From contig OX442415.1 in NCBI GenBank assembly GCA_949361645.1, forward strand, positions 12,723,241 through 12,787,240: DNA of 64,000 nt, given 5' to 3'. Position numbers and translations under genes: made by a program. The DNA comes from Spongilla lacustris. Taxonomy: Eukaryota; Porifera; Demospongiae; Spongillida; Spongillidae. Shown piece by piece: positions 55,942-64,000 of this stretch (position 1 is its first letter; each line of letters starts with the position of its first letter). The notes beneath the pieces are model-generated. The model had not been told where the DNA came from. It did no database searches and saw only the letters and a program-made list of their open reading frames with translations.

Positions 55942-56348
55942 TTGATTTGGTGCATGAAATATTGCTGTATCACTGGCTATATGTAAAGTGACAAGTAGCC
56001 TCAGTATAGGATAAAACATCATTACTGAGAATGAGTGCTATGAAATGGCATGCTATTTCTTTGACCCCTCCCCTTCCCCCTCCAAACAGCATAATTATCT
56101 TAACTCCCTCATCCCTCTAAACTGTGTAAATAGGCTTCTGGGGTTACTATAATAAAAATGACTTTATTTTAAATTAAACAGGTGTGACCCTTACTCCAAA
56201 AAGAAAGTAATAACATAAGTACTACAGTAGAGACTTGACATAAAATGTAACCTATTAATAATGCGTTTCATAATAAAAACCTTTCTCTAATAGCATGACA
56301 CATGTAACCACCATGTTGACTGCGCTACACATATTGTACCCACTCCAG

Positions 56349-56459
56349 CATGGTGGTTTGGCTCCATTACATTTTGCTGCAAGAGAAGGTCATACAGCAT
56401 GACTGTGTGGAACATCTCCTTTCCACTCCTGGTAGTGATGTTAACATTTTGAAGGCACA
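56349..56459 (+). pseudogene. Ankyrin gene B relic exon, frame-broken
   Basis: HGGLAPLHFAAREGHTA is followed by TGA, because extra bases (gcatgac) interrupt the repeat before CVEHLLSTPG. The acceptor ctccag and a donor-like gtgagt remain. It is the counterpart of exon 6 of gene A. Confidence 0.8.
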
Positions 56460-57932
56460 GTGAGTTGTTCCAGTACACAAATGTTGAAATGTTGCTGAAT
56501 GAATAATGCAGGTGTGTATCACTTAGAAATGTATGTTCACAAGTTATAAAACACTCTCTCTGAGAAAGATAGTGGCATATAGGATTTCAAAACAATGGTG
56601 GTGTAAAAAGGAAGGGAACAAGGGAATAATTATTTCTTGGGAGTGGTAACGTTCTTTTTAGAACCAAAACCTACAGGAGACCACAAACGGGCGACAAATC
56701 AGATGTAGAAAAGCATCATCACCTATTTGGGCACCTCTGAAGAGGAAAAGAACCGTTGTCGACTCCATCACCACTCCCACGAAATACAATGACGTCAACT
56801 TTATAATGCAATTCATTGAATATGGCCATTTTTTTTTTTTTCATCTTCCGACTTTGAGAGCTTTCTAATACGACTGCAACTGCCTTGGATTCAACCATCA
56901 TTTTACTATCTACTAGCTGATCCTGGAACTTAATTCAGATCGCGCACGCAATGAAACGGCATACTAAACACAATTCCCTCTAAAATCTGTCCATAATTAA
57001 AGGATGCCAATACCGAAACTTTTTCCAGCATTCGATTTCGGACACGGCAGTTTTAGATAAGGGACCATGTTACATTAATACACCGAATTTCAACGCAATC
57101 CAGCTTGTAACGGTGGAGAAATCCACTAAAAACTACTTATTTAGGGTAGTTACTGAAAATGAAACGCTATGCAGTCAGGAAGTTACGTGAACAATTGTGG
57201 TTTTGTACTTTTAATGCCAGATGATGCATAAACAACATTCTGTAATTAGTGAATACCCCAAACCAGGTTGTTAAAAAGTCCTCTCATGATCAAATGTAAA
57301 TGTGATGAAAAAATTTTACCATCAACTAGCATGTTATGCACTGTATAGATAATAAATTCTAATAATGTAGTTTGATGGGCAAACTAGTTTTCTTAAAGAG
57401 TTAGAAATTGAAGCTTGTCACGTGATATATTACTTTCTATTCTGGGGAATTTGCGTTCCTCATTCAGCTAAAACATTTCTAGATTATTTCTCCCCCATTT
57501 GCAAACAGATCCGGTCGAACGTTGGCATATAATATAACTATACCTCGCATACAACCATACCACGTGACCGGGCCGAATAGGCATGAAACCATCGATTTTA
57601 GCTTGCTTATATTTTACGTAGTAAGCGGATATCACCAGCGTTCTCGATATGGCACCCTGGATAGCTGATTCCAATTAAATAAAAGCTCTATCAAACTAAA
57701 AAATATGCCTACTAATGAAATCCAGTGGTACGTCACATTACTTCTGTTCTATGGTCGCACCAACTTTCCTGTGCGATAGCAAATGGAAATAAAAAGTCTC
57801 AGACGTTAATTCATTCTACGCGTCTGGGAACGAGACTGGTTTTAGGGGAGGGGGTGTAAAATAATTGGAGACACCCCCTCATGTGTGGCTGTGGAATGTG
57901 CTTACTTTGCGAGCGACCACTAGTACTGCACG
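56460..57932. other. Intergenic stretch between ankyrin copies B and C
   Basis: No exon was recognised. Near 57888, ggctgtggaatgtgc matches the sequence upstream of gene A exon 1 and probably belongs to the shared promoter or leader. cgtctgggaacgagac at about 57821 recurs as cgtctgggtacgagac at 39645, so a short repeat lies in both genes. Confidence 0.45.
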
Positions 57933-58001
57933 ATGACAGCTCCACGACGTCGAGAGGCAGTAGACCTTCGATATATGGTCGCAGTCATGGCTGATGCACA
58001 G
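57933..58001 (+). CDS. Ankyrin gene C exon 1, leader
   Basis: MTAPRRREAVDLRYMVAVMA then DAQ and a gttagt donor. Homologous to 39226-39285 with three extra codons. Confidence 0.72.
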
Positions 58002-61000
58002 GTTAGTTTTCCTGGGGTAACCGGCCGGTTGCCTAGCTCACATACACAGGGTACACTGGCGGAGCCAGGATTTACATGTAACTGTGGGGGGGGGGGGGGG
58101 GCAACATGTAACATATACGTCTCCCACCAGCAAAGGGGTATGAGGAGCAGTGCCGGTGAGAGCCGTATAGTGAGGCCCGGGGTAACATATCATTTGGGGG
58201 CCCCGTAGGCACTGAAATTACGAGCGGGGGGGGGGGGAGGTCCCTATTATACCTTGGGGCCCGGGGTAGGTAACCCCGCTTACCCCCTCACCGACCCTGA
58301 TGAGGAGTGCTACTTTGGCACTTCAGTTATGAGTCCCTAAACATAGCATAATTGCGTAGTACCATATAATTGTAAAATACTACAAGAATCTGTCCCAGTC
58401 CATTTTATATCGTGTCGTGCAGATTGAAATAACGATAGTACTCTGTAATGAATCAATATTATTATCATGTAGGTCAGCCCAACGTCACTGATATTAACAC
58501 CTTCGTTACGCTACCTCGGGTGTTTTCAAATCCAAACTTGGGGAAAAAAAAAAACACGAAACCGACACCATGCAAGGCGTGATCTCTGGCAAATAGCTGT
58601 AACTAAGCTCCCACATCCAGGCCCGTAGCCGGCCGTAGGTAGTCTGGGTACATGTACAACCATAATTGGGAAAGCAATAAGGGCAGAGCTATATAAGTAG
58701 TGGGGGTGCGTGCATGTGCACGAGGGAGGTATGGGGGGGGGGGGGGGGGGGGGGGGCGGATGCGTAAGAGACGAGTTCAATCCAATGTACGTGGAATATT
58801 TTTCTCTCCATTGGTTTCTCACAGAAGCTTCGTGATGCTGCACAGGAACTCGGTGATGCCGCACAGAGAGGTGATATTAATGAAGTAGCGAGGTTGCTCA
58901 AAAATGGAGCATCTGTAAATTTAATCAATAAGGTGAGCCACATAGAAATATGTTTATTTGCAGTACGCGATGTATATAACACCGGTACGCATGCTATGAT
59001 CAAGCGATTGCATGTGATTTGGGTTCATTTAAAATAACTTCATTAATAAGGATAGCTTCTTGCATGGCACAGACCATTGGGCCCCTGAAGGTTACCTTGA
59101 TGGGCACTACTTCAGGCATTCAGTCTTTAATGTGCCGTCAGTGGCGACCCCATTTTTTAATACTTACCCCACAGGGTCAGCCTGGGACCTATACTTGACC
59201 ACACCACTACTATACTATGAGACGGTAATTGTACTCACCGTACACTATTGTATCCACTCCAGGACGGTTATACTGCATTGCACCTAGCTGCAAGGGGTGG
59301 TCACACTGATTGTGTGCAGTATCTCCTTTGCACTTCTCGTATTGATGTCAACCTTAAGGATATGGTAACTTTATTTCACTGTTGAATATTAAGAGGTGTT
59401 GCTGAAATGCAGATGCATGTCCTTTATATGTTTATACACATGTATGTGCTTAATAAAATTAAGGTGCATATCCCTTATAACAGGTATATGTTACACATGT
59501 ATGTACTAATAAAGGTATTTGGGAGGGGCTTTACTTGCCTTTTAGAACCGTAGACCTGTGAGCAAGAGAACTTGGTGATACTCATAGTTCATAGCTACTC
59601 AGTTGTATGATTGGAAATCACTACCTTTTAAAAGAAATTGCAAATTGTGTTCCATGCAAATACATGCACACACCCTCCCACTAAATGAACAAGCTAATGG
59701 TGAAGGAGGGGCTGAAGCTGTGCACAAGGTGAAAGGCTGGTAGTATCCCTTCCACATTACAATGAGCTCTAAACCCACAGTCTTACACATTTCCGTTTCT
59801 GTGTTGAGATTACATCACTCAGACCCTGTGCAAATTTGAGTTACTGATACGATAGGAAGGATAATTAAAAGAAAGACTCGGTTATTGTTTTTAAAATAAT
59901 ATTTCTAGACTTTATCATTTTTTATGAAGAATAATTCACAATAAATGGAATGTGCCTAATTACATGCACAGCATATAGACACTTTTGTACACACATATAA
60001 CTATGTGTACAGTTCAGATTAGAAGCAGACCAGGATTGATCGCTAGATCAGTAGATAGTTAGCTCTAATCTATGTCAAGCTAAGACGGCCATATAACTCT
60101 GCTACCAGGCCTTTGATTTGGGAGTGTTATCACGAATGGCTAAACAAGAAGCGAGAAGCCACCTGAGAAAAGGATCTGGTCTCCAGGCCCCATAGTTATC
60201 CCTGTGTATCCCGTACTTTACAATCATGTATTGATTTGTACTGCATTAACAATGTTAACTTGCCTATTGTTGTATCATAATAATAATTTGAAAATAGGAT
60301 TTTCCCTTACCATTCAATTTTCTTGCTTTTGCACCTATAAATTTTATACATGTATATACACCAGATTTATCACAAAAGCATGTTTTAAGCTGCACCTATG
60401 TAGCTACAAGTAATGTCAGCAGATAAATGTTTATTGGTGCAACTGAATTGCCAATTGGTTATTGCAAGGGTGTGTAGTTCATGATGATGTAATAATATCC
60501 TCACAATTTCTCTTTATCCTCACCCCCTCCACTTATCTGGAATGCCCTGCACATGTGTACCCACTTTGTTGGCTGAACTATTGTACCTACTCTAGAGTGG
60601 TTATACTCCATTAGAACTTGCAGCAAGGGGAGGTCATACTACTTGTGTGGAACTTCTCCTTTCTACTCCTGGTATTGCGGATAATGTGAGTTGGTGCATG
60701 AAATATTGCTGTATCACTACTTAATGCAACAAGTACATGTAGCCTATAGGATAAAATTTCATAGGAATGAGTGTTAATGAAAAGTCATGGCCCTCTAAAC
60801 TGTGTAAATAAGCTTCTGGGATTACTAAAAGGAATGACTTTTTTTTTTATGGGCATGATTCTGTGTGTATCCCTTACTTATAAATTGCAATAGAGACTTG
60901 ACATGAAATGTAACCTATTAATAATGCCTTCCATGTAACCTATTAATAATGCCTTCCATGTAACCTATTAATAATGCCTTCCATGTAACCTATTAATAAT

Positions 61001-61927
61001 GCCTTCCATGTAACCTATTAATAATGCCTTCCATGTAACCTATTAAAAATGCCTTCCATGTAACCTATTAATAATGCCTAACATTCTCTGTTGCATGTTG
61101 ATTCCATATAACACTCTTATTATGAAACATCTCCTTTCTACTCCTGGTATTGATGTGAACATTAAGGATAAGGTGAGTTGTCCAATGAATATTAACTCCT
61201 GTATGATGCATTTAAAGGTACGAAAAAGAACTTCTAGCTCTAGAGTGGGGCCTGTAAAGGGTGCATACAGTGTCGACCAGGGCGGAGGGAGGGGTGGGGG
61301 GGGGGGGGGGGTTGAACTTCTAAATGGATTCATACAGCATGTGCCAATTAAAATTTAACTGGATTTGGCCAGTCACCTGTGCATACTAATGACATGAGTA
61401 TGTGGCTGCTGTACAAACCATTCGGAGTTAGGCCATCAAAGAAGCAACATGTAACGCACAAGACTACAATGTCCCAATACATGTGTACAATACACACACA
61501 GACCGGCCAGCAGTGCCTTACTTACAAAAATGCTTTCATACTGACCACAAAGGGAAGAGCTTACTGCCTGTATCCCCCCCCCCCAGCTGTGTACTGCATG
61601 TTGATGGTGAACTTATAATGACCTAACATTCACTTAATTCAGTGAGTGGTTATGCAAATTATGAATCACCATTTTTTTTTCCTTTTTAGTGTGTGCATTT
61701 GTTCATGGAAGTCTAATAAATTGGATATAACGTTATGTATTATTTTTTTGGAGGTGTCTGTTTTGAGACCCTCATGTAGGAATGAACTGCAAATTGCACT
61801 CTACATGTAGGTTGGTTATACTCCATTACACCTTGCTGCAAAGGAAGTTAATACTACTTGTGTGGAACATCTCCTTTCCGCTCCTTGTATTGATGTTGAT
61901 ACTGTATTCCACAAAGTATTCTTCTAG
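57933..61927 (+). CDS. Ankyrin-repeat gene C, shortened copy (about 161 aa)
   Basis: Exons: 57933-58001, 58825-58932, 59263-59364, 60596-60685, 61811-61927, all phase 0. A damaged half exon at 61124-61172 would be skipped. The product is a 23-residue leader (MTAPRRREAVDL), a cap, and three ankyrin repeats, the last ending DTVFHKVFF before TAG. It is far shorter than gene A. Consensus residues have drifted (YLLCTSRID in exon 3; LLSAPCID in the last), so it may be losing function, but every frame and splice site needed is present. It lies just upstream of G6PD. Confidence 0.65.
58148..58299. mobile_element. hAT-type MITE, 152 bp, with 8-bp target duplication
   Basis: atgaggag is duplicated exactly at 58140-58147 and 58300-58307. 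The ends are cagtgccggtgag and the complement of ctcaccgaccctg, which pair with two mismatches. The body has gaggcccggggtaa facing its complement around 58255-58285. It sits in intron 1 of ankyrin gene C. Confidence 0.92.
58825..58932 (+). CDS. Ankyrin gene C exon 2, N-terminal cap
   Basis: KLRDAAQELGDAAQRGDINE then VARLLKNGASVNLINK; 108 bp. Nearly the same as the gene B exon at 48027, including the upstream tatttttctctccattgg. Confidence 0.82.
59263..59364 (+). CDS. Ankyrin gene C exon 3
   Basis: DGYTALHLAARGGHTDCVQY then LLCTSRIDVNLKDM; acceptor ctccag, donor gtaact. The counterpart of exon 3 of gene A. Confidence 0.78.
60596..60685 (+). CDS. Ankyrin gene C exon 4
   Basis: SGYTPLELAARGGHTTCVEL then LLSTPGIADN; 90 bp, acceptor actctag, donor gtgagt. 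Four codons shorter than the family norm after the PGI turn. Confidence 0.72.
60911..61080. repeat. 25-bp tandem repeat, 7 copies
   Basis: Unit taacctattaataatgcctt plus ccatg, starting every 25 bases from 60911 to 61061. The same unit is present once at about 56247 in the paralogous intron of copy B, so the array expanded after that duplication. Confidence 0.93.
61124..61172 (+). pseudogene. Half ankyrin exon in gene C
   Basis: Only the second half, KHLLSTPGIDVNIKDK with a good gtgagt donor, is left. The first half and the acceptor are missing immediately after the 25-bp array, which suggests the array expansion or a linked deletion removed them. Confidence 0.78.
61811..61927 (+). CDS. Ankyrin gene C terminal exon
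   Basis: The acceptor atgtag leads into VGYTPLHLAAKEVNTTCVEH then LLSAPCIDVDTVFHKVFF and TAG. Homologous to 45435-45548. Confidence 0.75.
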   Translation, partial: VGYTPLHLAAKEVNTTCVEHLLSAPCIDVDTVFHKVFF

Positions 61928-63389
61928 TACTCATACCAATTCAAGTTATTATTTGTTTTTTGTGATCAATTTTGACTGACACCTGCTGGTCATATCATGA
62001 TACTAATTATTGAGTATTGGTAACAGGCTGTCAATATCAAGGTAGCACACTCGACCAGGACCATCTGCAGAAGGTGCATGTCCACCTTGCACTCATGCAT
62101 GATACATCTCGACAGTACTCTTATTACAACAGTAATGGGGAGTAACTCAACAGCCTTGTTCCTTACAGTACTACCAGGTTGAGCTAAGCTTTTTCTCTCA
62201 GGCCCCTTGAATTGTCATGGATACATTGATCACGTGGGACTGCCCTTACTACCGGTACTACAGCTGGAAGCAAAAGGAACCAATATCGGGCGTGGTTTAG
62301 GTGCGGTTTATCGCTGTGACGTCGTGAGCAGGAATGGAATTTTTTTTTTTTCCCCTAGCGAAGCCGCGATATTTGAAGGTTTTTTTTTTTTTTTTTTTTA
62401 AATACAGTGAAGTGGCATGGCTTTTGCTTCAAATGCAGTTAGTGCTTCTACCGCTGCAAGTACATTGTATCTTGTTAATCAGAAGTATCTTTTAATTAGC
62501 CTACTCGCAGCGAATGCTTGTAAAGCCTGGTTCACACCCGCGATGCGACGCGATGGGTTGTCGCAGCAACAGGCCACGCTTGTTGGGCGTGGCCCGACCT
62601 TCGCTTTTGGTCGGACGGTGGATCGCAATATCGGGTTCACGTTGATTTGTTATGGAATGTTATGTAATATATTTGTGAATATCGGTATGTTATATTGCAT
62701 TAGCCAATAATTAGGTGAACATTGAGTGTGAGATTACGTGTGATAATGTGGTTTGCAACGTGTATAACCCACAGCTCGATAGAATAGCCCCTACATGTAG
62801 CAGGCATAGAACAAACTCTTTCCAAAGCCAGTTGGAACAATTGCAAAAACATATCTGCCTTCAACAAAAGCTATATAAAATTACATCCAGTTCATATTAA
62901 ACAGGGTCTTTAGCGCTAACTAAACTTGTCGGCTCCATAAGTGAGGGTTAGATAAATTGAACAGCAGCCTATAATTATCTCACATCAGCCGCTAATTGGC
63001 CTGGATGATAATGAACCCACTAGAACTAGAACGCGATTGTAGCAGAACAAATTCCGACCAAACGCGAAGGTCGAGCCACTCCCAACTAGGCCAGGATTAA
63101 GACCCAAACTCAGCGTACGTACGCATTCTGCAGCTGTATCTACATGTCCACCTAAAATTATTACCTTAACTAATTCTGAGGTCAACTGATTAATATAGGA
63201 CCGCAGGCAGCCCGCAAAACACTTCCTTCACGACGGACGCGGTGTCATGTTATCTAGGGCATGGGTTCCGCCTGTACATGTAGCGGGAGAACCCACTGCC
63301 AAAAGGAACCGGAAGCTTGTACGCTCACTTCCTTAAAAAGCGGAGGTGAACGTGCCAATCGCATTCATACGTCTGGGTTGGGATCTTCG
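61928..63389. other. Intergenic stretch between ankyrin gene C and G6PD
   Basis: Contains poly-T tracts at about 62340-62352 and 62380-62399 and an inverted-repeat element (see 62525-63110). The last few hundred bases before 63390 probably hold the G6PD promoter; I see no TATA box. No other exon was found. Confidence 0.5.
62525..63110. mobile_element. Inverted-repeat element, MITE-like
   Basis: cgaccttcgcttttggtcgg at 62598 is matched in inverse orientation by ccgaccaaacgcgaaggtcg at 63055, and gcctggttcacac at 62525 resembles the complement of sequences around 63005-63100 such as ggcctgg. The phrase gcctggttcacacccgcgat is reminiscent of widespread animal MITE ends. The exact borders and target duplication are not resolved. 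Confidence 0.55.
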
Positions 63390-63747
63390 ATGGCGGAGAA
63401 GAAGTCTTGCACGTCCTTTGTGGTCATGGGCGCCTCGGTAAGTGGCTTTTGACAAACAGTAATGGTCGGAGTAAATTGCGCGAAGCTCAGGGGATATTTA
63501 GCTTTAGTTAAGAACCAAAACAAAAAAAAAATGTACGCCACTTCTGTACAGACTAGGGCTGGTGGGTGTAAACACACTTCGGAGCACGAGGTGCACATTA
63601 GAGCGCGCTCATTTGAGGCCGGCGCGTTGCTACTGGGAACGTACATGTACCGCAGCCAGTCAGCTCCACCCAACCGATTGTTTATTTTATATTTTATTTT
63701 TCCTGGTAGGGCGACTTGGCTAAGAAAAAGATTTACCCAACGCTATG
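63390..63747 (+). CDS. G6PD: Glucose-6-phosphate 1-dehydrogenase, first two coding exons
   Basis: Exon 1 is 63390-63437 (MAEKKSCTSFVVMGAS, donor gtaagt, phase 0). Exon 2 is 63710-63747 (GDLAKKKIYPTL plus two bases of a Trp codon, donor gtgagt, phase 2). Joined, they give VVMGASGDLAKKKIYPTLW, the dinucleotide-binding start of G6PD with its GASGDLAKKK fingerprint. The enzyme oxidises glucose 6-phosphate with NADP+ in the cytosol and opens the pentose phosphate pathway. The gene continues beyond the window, after an intron that begins with the (CA)n tract region. The start is chosen because it is the only ATG in frame near a plausible leader. Confidence 0.92.
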
Positions 63748-63913
63748 GTGAGTGATACACGGCACGTTCTGTATAATGGGCGGCTCTGCACCCAGACCAT
63801 TGGAGATGAGTACTCACATAATACATGTAGTCCGACGTTATATAGGCCTAGCACACCCTCATACCCGAGGGTGTACTGTACCGTAGATTATTTAGACAAT
63901 ACTACTCGTACAG

Positions 63914-63914
63914 T

Positions 63915-63999
<85 letters not shown>
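63914..63999. repeat. (CA)n microsatellite at window end
   Basis: About 42 uninterrupted CA units inside intron 2 of G6PD, reaching the window edge. Confidence 0.97.

Positions 64000-64000
<1 letters not shown>

Noticed and set aside
58700..58888. Short plus-strand frame starting before ankyrin exon 58825
   Set aside because: It crosses the acceptor cacag and a G tract; the splice-bounded 108-bp exon in the KLRDAAQ frame fits the paralogues.
61782..61979. Frame over the terminal ankyrin exon of gene C
   Set aside because: Out of frame with the ankyrin repeat; the VGYTPLHLAA frame from 61811 is the true one.

Overview
The window reads as animal nuclear DNA, most likely from an early-branching marine invertebrate; a demosponge is my best guess, not proven. 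The support is short exons with GT/AG splice sites, a metazoan-type G6PD start, a tandem family of ankyrin genes with one repeat per exon, an IAP-like RING exon, and very dense DNA transposons, MITEs and homopolymer G/C tracts. Most long open frames are satellite or transposon shadows. The real host genes lie in short exons that had to be found by splice sites and frame.

Layout: 485-6955 is a 143-bp satellite with about 45 copies and a readable higher-order structure. 7672-10622 is a decayed Ty3/gypsy retrotransposon on the plus strand. 11235-25117, minus strand, is a six-exon gene that I reconstruct as four zinc-ribbon exons (three of exactly 249 bp, all in phase 2), a Pro-Thr-Pro-Ser-Leu repeat exon and a C-terminal RING exon. 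All junction phases agree. One in-frame TAA in exon 5 would remove the RING. Its introns hold a TTAA-flanked element, a long inverted repeat, hairpins and 16-bp palindrome pairs.

25352-26634 is a hAT-like element with a 5-bp target duplication. 26780-31559 is a larger DNA transposon with 18-bp terminal inverted repeats and two overlapping frames (206 and 748 codons) for an unassigned transposase-like protein. 32950-34540 is a second gypsy fragment, on the minus strand.

From about 36.1 kb to 62 kb the plus strand holds a tandem ankyrin-repeat gene family. There is a decayed upstream copy (36299-37856), an apparently intact 9-exon gene (39226-45548, 301 residues), a copy broken up by transposons (48027-56459) and a shorter copy (57933-61927). 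Nested insertions between the pieces of the broken copy can be ordered from their target duplications: a palindromic element with a 9-bp duplication, later hit by a hAT-like element with a 5-bp duplication; and a MITE, later hit by a 999-bp element with a CCGG duplication.

63390-63747 carries the first two coding exons of glucose-6-phosphate dehydrogenase, running off the right edge. The window ends in a (CA)n tract. The genes do not form one pathway. The clearest theme is duplication: of satellite monomers, of zinc-ribbon exons and of whole ankyrin genes.
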